This document shows, piece after piece, positions 10,759 through 23,408 of a DNA stretch of 64,000 nucleotides (positions are counted from its first letter, which is position 1; each line of letters starts with the position of its first letter). Origin of the DNA: Hygrophila difformis. Its lineage: Eukaryota; Streptophyta; Magnoliopsida; Lamiales; Acanthaceae. The position numbers and the translations under genes are program-made. The stretch spans positions 32,625,453-32,689,452 of the forward strand of contig JAOANR010000014.1 of the NCBI GenBank assembly GCA_030278955.1, in the 5' to 3' direction. The notes beneath the pieces were generated by a model, which saw only the letters and a list, made by a program, of their open reading frames with translations, did no database searches and was not told the DNA's origin.

Positions 10759-13700
10759 ATGGCACCACGAGGTAGATCAAGAAACCAACCTGCTCCCCAA
10801 ACTACTATTGAAGTGCCACCAAATGACACCGAACCCGCTCAACCTGTAGGAGAGCAACCCCAAGGTGCGCAGGACGCCCCCGCACCGAACAATGTGGGCG
10901 ATCGTCTTCGGACGATAGAGGAGGTCTTGGTTGCGCTAGGGAATGCGCAAGTCAATCAGGGCCAAGCTGCGGCGGTACCTCCGCCCCAAGCTCGCCCCAA
11001 CTACCTGGCAATGGTGAATCCCTACCAGCCACCCCACTATGCTGGTGAGGAGGATCCAGCCAAACTGGAAGAATGGATCCGGACCTTTGACAAGCTGCTG
11101 GGCGCGGTCAAGTGTCCGGGAGAAGAGAGAGTGCACGTCGCTTCGTACTACTTGGGAGGCGAAGCGGACGACTGGTGGCAGGCGACTCAAGCAAAACTGA
11201 CTGAAGATGACGAGCCCTACTCTTGGGCGGAAATGATGGAGCTACTCAAGGATAGATTTTATCCCTTGAGTACTAAAGCAGCGATGACGAAGAGTTTCTG
11301 TCACTGAGACAAGGAAGCCAGACCGTGCAAGAATACTACACTCGATTCAAGGAACTGGTGAGGTTCGCACCAAGATTAGTACCTACGAATGCGGAGAAAG
11401 CTCAAAAGTTCGAAATGGGACTGAACCTGGCAGTACGTGAGGTGATCGCAGGGGTGCACTACCCTGACCTGCAAGCCGTATACGATCGCGCTGTGGCAGT
11501 GGCGCGAGTACAGCAACTCAAAAGGAGAGTGAGTGGGGAGTCCAGCCGGGGTCCCCAAGACAAGAGGAACCGGGACGCGAGAAGCGAGAACAACACGGGA
11601 AGGAACGAACACCGGAGAGGGTCGAATAGGCCACAGCAAACCAATAATGGGAGGAGGTTTAACCAAGAAGAACCGGTACCACCTTGCCCAAGGTGTGGGC
11701 GACCCCATCGAGCGAGGGGATGCCCTCAACAAGGGGCATACTTTCGGTGTGGACGCATGGGCCACATACGTCGGGAGTGCCGAACAAGGCTTGAAAACAT
11801 AACGAAAAGGGAAGACCTGGTCACGGGGCAGGGACAGCCTCAAAATCAAAATGGACGAAATGGAAATAATCAGGGGTATAGACCCCCTCAAAATCAATTT
11901 AGGCAGCCGAATCAGAACCAACGTCCTCAACCACCTCAGAATCAGCAGCAAGATCAGCAGCCGAATCCAAATCAGCAAGGCAATCAAGGACGCCCGATGG
12001 GAAGACTTAACGTGGTTAACCAAGCGGACATGCCTGCACAAGGAGAAGTGATGGCAGGTACATTTCATGTCTTGAATACACCCATTAGAGTCTTATTTGA
12101 TTCTGGAGCTAGTTGCTCAATCATAGCATCAAGAATAGGGCCTGAGTTAGATCTACCTAAGTACGAGATAATTAGCTTAGGAATTCAATTGCCTTCAGGA
12201 GAAGTAGTATCTTGCTCTAAACGATATAACGGAATTCCTATAGTGATCAAGAACGTAGAATTCTTCGCAAACTTAGTAGAATTTAACTTAAGGGACTTTG
12301 ACATTATACTGGGGATGGACTGGTTCTCCCAGTATAAAGCGGTGATCGAATGCCAGAAACAAAAGATCACCCTGTCGAAAAGTAGGGGAAAGAGAGTTAT
12401 CTTTTACTCTCAGCCCCCTAAGAGGAGCAACAAAATCGTTAGTGCCCTCAAACTAAGTAACTTGATGCGTAAGGGGTATGAGCTATATGCGTGCTACGTG
12501 CACAACCTTGAGGCGGAAGAGAACAAGGTTGACAGCATACCAGTGGTAAGAGAATACCCGGATGTGTTTCCTGAAGACATCCCGGGTATGCCACCTGAGC
12601 GAGATCTTGAATTCACGATAGATCTCATTCCGGGAACCGAGCCTGTCTCAAAAGCTCTGTACCGGATGGCACCACTGGAAATGAAGGAGTTAAAGGAACA
12701 ACTCGAGGAGTTACTGCAAAAAGGATACATAAGACCGAGTACTTCCCCATGGGGAGCGCCGGTTTTATTTGTTAAGAAGAAAGACGGAGGATTACGTCTT
12801 TGCATAGACTATCGAGGGTTAAACCAAGTGACCATCAAGAATAAGTACCCATTGCCGAGAATTGAGGATCTATTTGATCAACTAAAGGGAGCTTCAGTAT
12901 TCTCGATGATCGACTTACGATCTGGGTATCACCAGTTGAGAATCGCCGAGAAAGACATTCCGAAGATGGCGTTTCGAACTCGATATGGCCACTACGAGTT
13001 CACAGTGTTATCCTTTGGATTAACAAATGCTCCAGCAATGTTCATGAACCTCATGAACAATGTATTTCGAGGACTGTTAGATCAGTGCGTAGTGGTGTTC
13101 ATTAATGACATCCTGATCTACTCGGAAAGCGAGGAGGAGCACGCCCACCACTTGCACCAGATGTTAGGGACCTTGCGAAAGAATCAGCTATATGGCAAGT
13201 TGTCCAAATGCGATTTCTGGTTAAAGGAAGTAGCATTTCTTGAACACATAGTATCCGCTGATGGAGTTTCAGTGGATCCGGCAAAAGTTTCTGCCGTAAC
13301 TGAATGGGCAACCCCAAAGAGCCCAACTGAGATAAGAAGTTTCCTTGGATTAGCCGGGTACTATAGACGGTTCGTGAAGGATTTTTTGAAAATCACACGA
13401 CCTTTAACCCAGCTACTGAAGAAGGGAGTAAAATACGTGTGGACAGAGGCTTGTGAGACCGCGTTTCAAGAGCTGAAGAAACGACTCACAACCACACTCG
13501 TATTGACACTACTATCAGAGAATGGTGACTTCGAAGTTTACAGCGATGTTTCGAAGGAAGGTTAAGGTTGCGTCTTGATGCAAGACTCGAAGGTCGTTGC
13601 ATATGCATCACACCAACTGAAACCTCACGAGGAAAATTATCTGACACACGACCTGGAGTTGGCAGCGGTCGTCTTCGCTCTAAAGATATGGAGACATTAT

Positions 13701-15465
13701 CTTTACGGGCGAAAGTGTCGAATGTTCACCGACCACAAGAGCTTGAAATATATATTTACTCAGAAGGAGTTGAATTTGAGACAGCGAAGGTGGTTGGAAC
13801 TCATTAAAGATTATGATTTGGAGATAGCCTACCACGAGGGGAAGGCGAATGTGGTAGCCGATGCCCTAAGCCGGAAAACCCAACATGTGACAAACTCGTT
13901 GGTAATTCCGCCGGCATTGTACATGGAGTTGGCAAGATTGGACTTGGAACTTGTGCATCCGGGCACAGTGAGTGACACAATCAATGCCATGATCGTAGAA
14001 ACTCCAATATTGGATGAAATTCGACTCGCTCAACCGGGCGACGCGAAGTTGGAGAGAATAAAGGAGTATATTGCTGAAGGGAAGGCAATAGGATTTTCTA
14101 TCCATGAGGATGGAAGCATTCACTTCAAAGGGAGATGGTGTGTGCCTCAAAAGTGTGTCGAGTTGAAGCAAAGGTTGATGAATGAAGGTCACAATACACC
14201 ATATTCAGTGCATCCCGGAGGTGACAAACTTTACAAATACCTGAGGAAGATCTACTGGTGGCCGGGAATGAAAAAGGAAGTGGCAGACTTCGTGGCGAAA
14301 TGCCTCACCTGCCAAAGGGTTAAGGCAGTGAGACATAAACCCTTAGGACTGATGCAACCACTAGAGATTCCAAGTTGGAAGTGGGATAGCATCTCGATGG
14401 ACTTTGTCTCGGGATTACCCCGATCACCTAAAGGCATGAACAAGATTTGGGTGATTGTGGATAGGCTAACGAAGATGGCCATATTTATCCCGATGAAGGA
14501 CACGTGGACTATGGACCAATTGGCCCGAGCCTACATTGATAATGTGGTGCGACGACATGGAGTACCACATGACATCATTTCTGACAGAGACAGTAGATTT
14601 GTCTCTCATCTTTGGACGGAGTTACAAAAAGCTCTCGGTACTCAAATCAAAATGAGCACCGCATTCCACCCAATGACGGATGGACAAAACCGAGAGGACG
14701 ATCCAAACACTAGAAGACATGTTGAGAGCATGTGTGATAGAGTTTACGGGAAATTGGGAAGCTCATTTACCCTTAATTGAGTTTTCCTATAACAATAGCT
14801 ACCATGCTAGCATTGGCATGGCACCTTTCGAGGCGTTGTATGGACGAAAGTGCCGAAGACCATTGAGCTGGGAAGAAATTGATAAGTCTGTGATAGTGGG
14901 ACCACAACTTGTCGAAGAAATGGCTCAACAGATAAAGGTGATTCAAGGGAAAATGAAAGCCGCTCAAGACCGTTAGAAGGGTTATGCTGACGTGAGACGA
15001 CGAGACCTAGAATTTCAAATGGGAGATAGGGTCATGCTAAAGATTTCACCCATGAAGGGGGTGATGCGCTTTGGCAAACGAGGAAAGTTGAGTCCTCGAT
15101 ACATAGGACCTTACAAGATTCTAGAACGAGTCGGAAAGTTAGCCTACCGACTGGCTTTACCGCCACAATTAGATCGAGTTCATAATGTCTTCCATGTCTC
15201 ACAACTAAAGAAATATGTGCCAGACCCGACACACGTACTTCAACCGGAAGTAATCAAACTCGATGAGGATCTGACTTATGAAGAAGTCCCAGTGCGAATT
15301 CTAGACACTAAGGAGCAAGTAACGAGGAATAAAACTGTCAAGATGGTCAAGGTTCTTTGGTCGAACCATGAAAGCGAGACAACAACATGGGACTTAGAAT
15401 CGAACATGAGGGAACGCTATCCGACACTGTTCCAAACTGACACCGACACAGTTATGGGGACATAA
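10759..15465 (+). pseudogene. Chromovirus gag-pol remnant
   Basis: Retrotransposon polyprotein. Gag starts at 10759 (MAPRGRSRNQ) and holds the conserved NPYQPPHYAGEEDPAKLEEW block. A frameshift near 11290 moves the frame to 11325-13565. A zinc-knuckle pair lies at about 11682-11775, the second with Tyr where the first Cys is expected. Protease DSGAS is near 12100. RT follows, whose catalytic FIDD motif reads FIND (AAT at 13104-13106). RNase H is cut by TAA at 13563-13565. Integrase has the HHCC finger and DDE Asp residues; its frame is lost near 14685, then TAG at 14974-14976. The C-terminal chromodomain-like module is at 15274-15441. The protein cannot be made or work as it stands. Confidence 0.92.
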
Positions 15466-15474
15466 CTACAATCT

Positions 15475-15709
15475 TAAGGGGGGAGGATGTCACATCGTGC
15501 ATTTTCCGTACATTTTTGTAACCAAACAAATTCAAATTGTTTTGAACTACGTTATGGCTTGATCCCTTCACAGGGTACGTAGGCAGCTTGGAAGTTTTAA
15601 TTCTAAGTTCAGTCACAAAATAATAAAACGAACAAAAGCATTCGTTCTTAACATGAGAAAAGCCGAAACACAACTTCGAGGACGAAGTTGATTCTTAAGG
15701 AAGGTAGAC
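15475..15709 (+). other. Double polypurine tract and pre-LTR block
   Basis: TAAGGGGGGAGGA at about 15476 is followed by TGTCACATCG, which looks like a PPT plus an LTR start. The real LTR starts only at 15710, after a second purine tract (TTAAGGAAGGTAGAC). The block between is shared with the gag-only element (36560-36801). Confidence 0.6.
15671..15690 (+). other. Hairpin next to PPT
   Basis: An 8-bp perfect stem (CAACTTCG / CGAAGTTG) around an AGGA loop, ending 19 nt before the 3' LTR. The same hairpin is at 36763-36782, and a compensated version at 58147-58166. Confidence 0.6.
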
Positions 15710-18286
15710 TGTAATACCCGAGAATTTTGCAACATAAAATAAATAAATAAATAAACAATAAATAAAACAATAATAATAAATAAATATAATAAATGAATAA
15801 ACATAATACATAGACAAGGAAATGAGAAATGGAATTTAATTTAAGAAGGTATTTAATTTCCAAAACCCGAAAAACCAAAGATAAATTAATTCAATAAATT
15901 GTACAAGTATACCCGACACTAATGGACTCGAGAATTCGAGGCCAATATTAAATCTAGACCAGAATAAGAATTAAGATAGGAACTAGGAGCCCGAAAATAT
16001 CCCGGAAATCCGAATCCGAGAACATAGAGGGATAGAAGTCCGAAAGAGAGGAAGAAATGCCCGACGGATCGCACGACTCGCCCGGACCGAAGTCCAGGCG
16101 TGGGCCGCGAGGTGGCCGCGCGGCGAGTGGCTAAACGGCGCGCCAACCCCGCGCCACTCGACAGATTCGCCGGTTGCGAGATTCACTCGCCCGAATCCGG
16201 ATTTTCCGACTTCGGTTGTATTCCTTTCGGCTCAAGACTCACCAAGGCCGACCTTGGACGTCCCTAGGTCGTGCCTATCTATAAATAACACCCCATGGCA
16301 GGCCTAAACACTTTTCAAAACCCTACAACTCTCTATACGTTCGAAAACCCTAATCCCGGAGTCGTCGGAGGCACGAAACCAAGGCGAGGACTGTCTTGGA
16401 CTGTCGTGGACGAAAATCGGGAGATCTCTAATGTTGTGGTAAGTTCTGATCCGTTCATTTCTTTACAATCTTTATTCGAAAATGAATCCTAACTTAATCT
16501 TTTTCCTTTCGACATCACGAATCGGATCTAGAACGAAGAACCCGACGAACGGAGAAGATAAACGGTGGACTGGAAGCCACGCCTCCGAATCGACAATTCC
16601 GGACGCCCAAAGATCTGTAAGTTAATCTTACTATGGTTTTGGGGGGATTTAAAATACACTTGATCTAACGATTTAAACCAAGAACGTAAAATCTGTCAAA
16701 ACGAAATCTTTAACGGCGCAACATATTTGCTTGATTTTTCCGAACCCTTAAACCTGTTCAAACGAAAAAACTTAAAACATGAAAAAACGTTCCTAAGACA
16801 TTAATCTAGTTACTGTAAAAATTTCATAATTTTTTGTTATGATTTGATATCTGAATTCGATCTCAAACCGAACTGCTTTGAATTTGAATCTTGAAATCGG
16901 GACAGAACTTAGGTCCGAACTTATAGACGTTTTTGACATTTGATCTAGACCGATTCAGAACTTTAGCCGAACATGGAAGTTGTAGATATATGTCTTAGGT
17001 ATCTCTCTGTAAAATTTCATCAAATTTGGAGTTAGTTTGCTATGGTAGATCTTGAAATCTTGAAACTGGTGTTAAAATTTTCGGACAGATTATCATCCTG
17101 TTAAAGATTCACGTTTTTCACTTACTTCCGTATCTGGGATCGAAAAACTTAAAACATGAAACTTGTTCATCTATGTGTTTTCGAGTAACTGGTCAGATTT
17201 CACAATTTTTGAATTTAAACTCAATTTTTAATGAATTTTGAAGTAAACTGTAGTTGACCGAGTCAAATCTTGAAATTTTGTTGAAATGGTGAAATTAGCC
17301 TTTAAGGTTTAAACGAGTAGAAGACTCTTTGAAATAAATACATGAAATCTGAAATTTAGGAAATCCCCTTACAAACTTGATCTTTTAAAATTAGGGGGTG
17401 AGTGCTCTGCAGGGTACCCTCCTAACGATTCACTTTATGCCTGTATGGACGATGGTGACCCGCGCGAAATTTTGAGATATGTTGCCAAAACGGCATGAGT
17501 ATATGACCTACACTCTCGTGAATATCCATATGGGTTTCCCGAGGCTCCGGAGTGGTACTGGGTATGGCAGATACGGCTGCGGCCGCCAGCTTCCGGCTAG
17601 ACTTGACGAGATTGCGATGCAATCGTGAAATACTTGAAATACTAAATCTTGGGTGTAACGGGGATAGTTAAATATTTATTTGTTGTCCTTTTAAATCGTT
17701 AAATGCTTTATTTAAATTAATTATGGCTTTTATTTAAATTATGCTAAATGTATTATTGATTAGTGCCATGAATTAATTATGCAAATTAGTTAGATAATTA
17801 AATTGAATTATTTATGATTTATTATAATGCTTTTATTTAAATATTAATTAATGGCTTTGAAACCCCACGATCATGTCTGTATTAACTTACTCAGCAAGTT
17901 GTGCTGACCAAACCGTTTATTTCCTTTTTCTTACAGAGTATGTGGAATGATCATGAGCACTACATGCATGGGATTTATGGGAACATTTAGTATTTTGATT
18001 TTTGCATTAGACTATAGTATGAACAGGCCTGTTTAACCCGTGTCTTGGCCATGTTGGCCCTATTTACATGTTCCGCTGCAATACTTGTACTTAGATACTA
18101 TTATTCCGCTGCATTATAATATTTATTTTGAACTTATATTGAATGGGCTACTTGAATGGTTTTAAATGTTTAAATACTGCAATACCTAGCCTTGCATCTC
18201 TTTAGTAAGCTCAGAGAAACCGTGTCTTACTAAGGAGGTATGGCGGTGACATCCCGACCTGGGTGACAAAAAACCGGGGTGTTGCA
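15710..18286 (+). repeat. 3' LTR of chromovirus
   Basis: Starts TGTAATACCCGAG and ends GGGGTGTTGCA, 2577 bp. It aligns with 7227-9779 with many substitutions and small indels. Confidence 0.9.
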
Positions 18287-18385
18287 TATTTATTTTTTTC
18301 AATCGTCGATTCAACACGCGATTTTGTATCATTTTTGGAACGGAATATTTTATTTGCATTATTTTAATAATTAAGCCGAAAAAGT
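18287..18385 (-). repeat. Inverted repeat, right arm
   Basis: Reverse complement of 6547-6650: GGAACGGAATATTTTATTT and ATTATTTTAATAATTAAG match inverted. It directly abuts the 3' LTR. Confidence 0.55.
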
Positions 18386-18483
18386 TATAACCTCATGTTG
18401 CTTTGCAAATTTTTATATATTGTACACGGAATAATATTATATCCACTTATTTTGAATATGACAATTTTAAAATATGAATAGAT

Positions 18484-18507
18484 TATGTATGTATGTATGT
18501 ATGTATG
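18484..18507. repeat. (TATG)n microsatellite
   Basis: About five to six tandem TATG units. Confidence 0.7.
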
Positions 18508-18662
18508 GTTTTATACCAACTTTGGAAGAAAAAAAATGTATTTTTTGGTATTGCCGTCGGATTTTAACATATCAAAAACTCGAGTGCTAAGATACTGAGA
18601 ATTAGAATATCTTGAAATATTTGGTACCAAAAATTATAGGGAAATTGCAAGTAATTATTAAT

Positions 18663-19186
18663 GGTGTAGGGTAGGGTGCGGACGTTTCGTCCGTGCGGAC
18701 ATGCGGACGTCGTCCGCAATCGTACATCATTTTAACATCCAACGGTTGAGATTATTTGTAGGGTTACTATATCAAGTCGCTGAATTGTGTTGGTCATGTC
18801 GCTGAATTGTGTAGGGGTCCTCGCTGAGATGCGTTTAAATGCATTGAACCATTTCGCTGAAATATAAAATTGTATCGCTGAAATGAATACAATAATATCG
18901 CTGAGTTGCGTAGACTATGTCGCTAAATTACATAGGCCATGTCGTTGAATTGTGAAGGCTCCATCGCTGAAATGCGTTTAAAATCCCAATGACCTTCAAA
19001 GGACTCTAACTTCAAACGTCGGTGAGATGAATACAATAATGTCACTGAATTGCATAGGCCGCGTCGCTGAATTGGGTTGGCTCTGTCGCTGAGTTGTGTA
19101 TGTCATGTCGCTGGGTTGCAAATTCAACGGTTGCGGACGTTGTCCGTACGTTCGCACGGACATGTATCTGCACCGTAACCGTTCCC
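18663..19186. mobile_element. MULE-type MITE with internal TCGCTGAATTG array
   Basis: 524 bp flanked by a perfect 9-bp duplication ATTATTAAT (18654-18662 and 19187-19195), the size typical of Mutator-like elements. Terminal parts are inverted (GGTAGGGTGCGGAC against GGTTACGGTGCAGA). The inside is built from about a dozen degenerate copies of TCGCTGAATTGNGTAGG, spaced roughly 25-40 bp. No coding capacity. Confidence 0.75.
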
Positions 19187-19368
19187 ATTATTAATTTTGA
19201 TTTTGGATGATCACTTGTCAAGTCCCCTAACTTCTAAATTTAATACCCAGACTTTTGTATTGGTTAAAATGATGAAATACCTAAGAAGACCAAATTTGTG
19301 TTTTTTTTTTTCCTCTAAAGTTGATACTAAAAAACCAAAAATCTAGTATATAATATTGATACCAGATA

Positions 19369-19611
19369 CTCTCTTCGTCCCACGTAATATGCATGATTTA
19401 ACTTTTTGACACTATTTATTGTTCTACTTTGACTCAATATTATTATAAATATATACTGAAAAAAATAATCGCGTTCAAAACCATATAGTTTTAGAATATA
19501 CACTTTAAATAATTTTTATTTATATATATTTTGGGATATTAACAATTAAAAAAAAATGCATTGAATTGTGTACAGAAGTACAACATGACATCTTAATTGG
19601 GACTGGGGGAA
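19369..19611. mobile_element. Stowaway-like MITE
   Basis: Left end CTCTCTTCGTCCCACGTAAT after TA; right end ATTGGGACTGGGGGAATAG is its rough inverse. Degenerate, non-coding. Confidence 0.5.
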
Positions 19612-19660
19612 TAGTAGAAATAGAATGACGTGGTATAGAAAGACATTTTCCTTCGTACGT

Positions 19661-20192
19661 AGGGGTGAGGAAAACTCGACTCGATACTCGATCAAAACTC
19701 GATTAAATTATTAAATTTTAAAAATATTAAAATAAAAAACTATTAGACACAATTTAAACTTTATCAAGCGTAACAAACTTATATTTTGCAACATAAGAAG
19801 TAAAAGTGTCAATTTAAATTTAAATTATATACTTCCTCCGTTCTCATATAAGTGAACCGTTTGCATAGTAGTAACTATTCATTAGGTAACTTTGATTAAT
19901 TTTTTAGACATAGTTATATAAGAAAAAAACATAGTCACGAGATCTTGTTAGATTCGTCTACTCACATAGTTTTAGAATATCAAATTTTTATATTTTTTAC
20001 TTATGCACATTTGAGTTATAAATATTTAAAAATGTGTATTGGACTGCGTGAAATGCATGAATGATGCATTTATATGAGAACAGAGGAAGTATTATCTAGT
20101 CTAGTTAAATTCGGGCTAGAACTTTAAATTTTATTATTATACATGCTCGAATTAACTGTTCAGGCTCGATATTCGACTCGATATCACCCTGT
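19661..20192. mobile_element. hAT-like MITE with nested Stowaway
   Basis: Left end AGGGGTGAGGAAAACTCGACTCG; right end CGACTCGATATCACCCT. Flanks share (T/C)GTACGT, a near-perfect 8-bp duplication. The interior is AT-rich and holds the Stowaway at 19832-20089. Confidence 0.6.
19832..20089. mobile_element. Stowaway MITE
   Basis: TIRs CTTCCTCCGTTCTCATATA and TATATGAGAACAGAGGAAG are inverted, with TA on both sides. Nested in the MITE at 19661-20192. Confidence 0.7.
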
Positions 20193-20883
20193 TTGTACGT
20201 ATGACTATGCCACTGTGAATTTGTATTTTACCGAGGGTAAACTATTTAAATTAAATACTAGTACTATTTGCTAGATTAGGTAGCGCTCTATAAAATGTAA
20301 TTCCTGACAAGACGTAAAAGATGCTGTTGTTTGCTCCCTGATTATTATTTCTTCATTTCATTTAGCGCGGATAATTAACGACAAGATCTCATTACACGGT
20401 AAGTCAAACAAGAAAAAGAATAGTTGAATTTGATTTGCCGTGATTTAATTTGAAATTTTGTATATGCTTTCACATATACAGTAATTATTTTTTTTTCCCT
20501 CAAACATCTGACAAATTTTAATCATCGATAACGTGTGAATTAACACTGTGATCACGTGGAAACTGATTTAATAGTATTCATTCCAAAAAATCGAAATTCA
20601 TCGTGCTTTGGGAAAAGGTCAGGATGAGTTGAATTCTGGCAACGCCAAAATGTAATGTACTAATAATTAATTGCTTTGATGCAAATTGCAGCATTGAAAA
20701 TAATATACTAGATCCATACCTTAATAATTGCTAGTATAATATTATTTTTATATATGCAATAGAGAACATATTTTTAATTATTACCACATCAAATTATATA
20801 TAAATAAAAATTATAAATATTTGATGTTCTAAAATTATGTAATTAGATGAATCCAACATCTCACTCGATTATATTTTTTCTTA
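20193..20883. other. Intergenic, AT-rich
   Basis: No gene recognised. A stretch near 20810-20880 resembles Stowaway interior sequence. Confidence 0.4.
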
Positions 20884-21968
20884 GAGGTAATAAACATTTT
20901 AGGCCATTACAAGACACCCCTTCTGCTTTTGGGCCATGCAAAAATCAATTTCCAATTTTAGGCCATTAGAAACCATCTTTGACCAAATTAAGGCCATTTA
21001 GACTTATTTTGACTTTTTCAAACTTCAATTCACCCTACCAACTTTGCTTTATTACATTTTGACCCCATGTTTTAGTTTATTCATCTCCTTTAGTCCAATA
21101 ACCGCCCATCATGCTTCCGATAATAAAATTAAGCACTAAACTCCATACCTTGGGTTTCACCGCCTTACTGCCGGGTTTTTCAAACTCCGGGATTTTACGG
21201 ACTTCCTCCAATCACGCAGCCGCAACCGATGGTTCACCGATTCTTGTCTCCTTCAGCAGCAAACAACACAATCCTATTTCGTTTCCTACCTTATGATGTA
21301 ACAAGGTTTGGGGTAAAGTGTTTTAACTATATATCGGAATATTTGGAATATTTGGAAGCCTGGATTTTTTTTGAAGAAATGTTAAAAATATTATTCAAAC
21401 ATAATTTCTCCTAATGGAGAAGACAGACACTTAGCTCCTCATGGAGGAAGCAAGACACTTATCCGGATCAATTTCTTTCCAGTCAGTTCCTCTCATTTTC
21501 ATGAAAGAAATTACTTTTAATAAAATCTTGTCTTATAGAAAGTTCAAGAATTTCTTCTGGAAATTTCTTTTTTTTTTATTTCCAAAAATTTGGAAATAAC
21601 TCGTTGGTTTCAAATTAAATGAATCCATTAAATAATTAAATCTTCACCATTAAGAGATAAAATATTATAAATAAATATAATTAATATGTTCTTCAATAAA
21701 ACCTAGGCTCTGATACCAATTTTCATGCGCTTTGGGTTTCATTTGTATAGACAATTTTGGAATAGGACAAAAGTATATAAAGTCAAACCTTTTGGGGTTT
21801 CAAAGGAAAAAAGGGAAATTTGTTGGGTTATTAATTAATTTCAAATTGGTCCTTATGGCTTAATTTCATTCAACATGTGTTTGTAATGGCCTAATTCTGG
21901 AAATTCAATTAAGAGTGGCCTAAAAGCAGAATAGGCGCCTTGTAATGACCCTTTTTATTTATTTCCCC
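20884..21968. mobile_element. Non-autonomous MULE
   Basis: 1085 bp flanked by the 9-bp duplication TTTTTCTTA (20875-20883 and 21969-21977). Ends are inverted: GAGGTAATAAAC on the left against GGGGAAATAAAT on the right, and both continue with matching CATTACAAG and TTCTGCTTTT. No transposase is visible. At about 21713 the minus strand holds TTGGTATCAGAGCC, an initiator tRNA-Met PBS-like stretch, so a retroelement remnant may be nested inside. Confidence 0.75.
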
Positions 21969-21977
21969 TTTTTCTTA

Positions 21978-22166
21978 TGTAACTACATTAAAATATTTCG
22001 TCAAAGTTACTCAACTAAGTGTGATCACTATGTATATTATGATGTATTGTACTATTATTTAATGCGGGTATATTGTATTATGATATATTGTATTAAATTA
22101 ATGTTTTATAATATTTGGTAGCACACTGTATAATTATTATACAGTGTTTGGCTCATAGCATTGTAA
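21978..22166. other. Spacer between MULE and Helitron
   Basis: AT-rich, no gene seen. It ends in A, the base required before a Helitron 5' end. Confidence 0.4.
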
Positions 22167-23130
22167 TCTATATATATTAAAGCATTACTGAACAACACAT
22201 CCTATATTTAATGTGGTGTCTCCATTTCAAATTTCTAATTGTTATAAATTTTTGTATTTTTTAATTTATCAATTTTAGATTTTCACATTTATTTATCTAT
22301 TTATTATAGATTTTCAGTTTTTAAAATATATGGAATTCCTACATTATTCACTTTTTAAAAATATTTGAAAAATTTGAAATTTGAAATTTTGCATATCTTA
22401 TTTTATCTATATTATTTTGTATTTTTTAAATTACTAATTTTAGATTTTCACATTTATTTATTTATTCATTATATATTTTAGTCTATCGTGTATAAAATCT
22501 ATCGTTTACTTATAAATTCTCACTCTATCATCCTATCCTGTCACTATATATTTATTTTTAAAAAGATTTGAAAGACAAAATTTGAAATTTTATATTTTTT
22601 ATTTTATCTATGTTGGATTTTATTTATTTGTTTTTTTTATTTTATCTATTTTAGATTTTATTATTTTGCATTTTTTATTTTATTTATTTTAAATTTTATT
22701 GCTGTATTTAGAATTTATTTATAGACCATAGGATCATGACGAGATTTTGCACTGGCAATTAAGAATTATGTTACGTTTATGTTTCAATATGATGAACATA
22801 TTGTAATGCCGGTAATTTTGTATAGGTTTGGTCTCAACTTTGGTTATATTTTTTTATGGTGAATGATATAATCAAAATATACATTGTACGTCAGATTTAT
22901 TTATTCATGTTAAATATATGTTAATGTGTATATGGAAATCTCAATTTTTAGTTTTTAAAAGATATTTAATTTCAAATTTATATGGAATTTGCAGTGTATA
23001 TATGCAATTTATATTATTAAAAGATACATTAATGAATATAGAAAATATTTGTATATATTAATTAATGTATATATAGGCCATGTTTTTACAAGACCGATTT
23101 AAAAGTGGAGATTTTATTTTTTTTAATCTA

Positions 23131-23389
23131 CTCCCTCTGTCCCATTATTTCTGTCTCAAAACTTTTGGACACATCATCAAGTACATTTGTTTAACATTTA
23201 ATATCTTAAAATATAGATATGTAAAAATTACGTAATATATATATATATTCTAAAACTACATGATTATACAAATCTAACAAGACCAAATTTGACTATATTT
23301 TTCGTATATAATTACGATTACAGTAGGTCAAAGTTGATCAATAAACAATATTAAAAAGTCAAAATGAGACACTTTGAGTGCGAAGAAGG
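23131..23389. mobile_element. Stowaway-like MITE in Helitron
   Basis: Left end CTCCCTCTGTCCCATTATTT after TA; the right end is degenerate (AATGAGACACTTTGAGTG). About 259 bp. Confidence 0.5.
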
Positions 23390-23408
23390 TAATATATTTT
23401 AAGAAATA

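Larger units (their letters stand above)
7227..18286 (+). mobile_element. Del/Tekay-like Ty3/gypsy chromovirus, full length but dead
   Basis: An 11.06 kb element. 5' LTR 7227-9779, PBS at 9783, small ORF 10179-10514, gag-pol remnant 10759-15465, 3' LTR 15710-18286. Domain order gag, protease, RT, RNase H, integrase, chromodomain-like C-terminus gives Ty3/gypsy; long LTRs and the C-terminal module point to Del/Tekay. The 5' LTR lacks the expected TGTAA tip seen in the 3' copy, and no matching TSD was found (TATTT on the right), so the left edge has been altered. The two LTRs differ at many sites, so it is old relative to the element at 32124. Confidence 0.9.

Noticed and set aside
11376..12068. 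230-codon open frame on the minus strand
   Set aside because: Antisense shadow of the gag-pol coding sequence with no domain.
18740..19130. CRISPR-like array
   Set aside because: Plant nuclear DNA; repeats are degenerate and unevenly spaced, with no cas genes.
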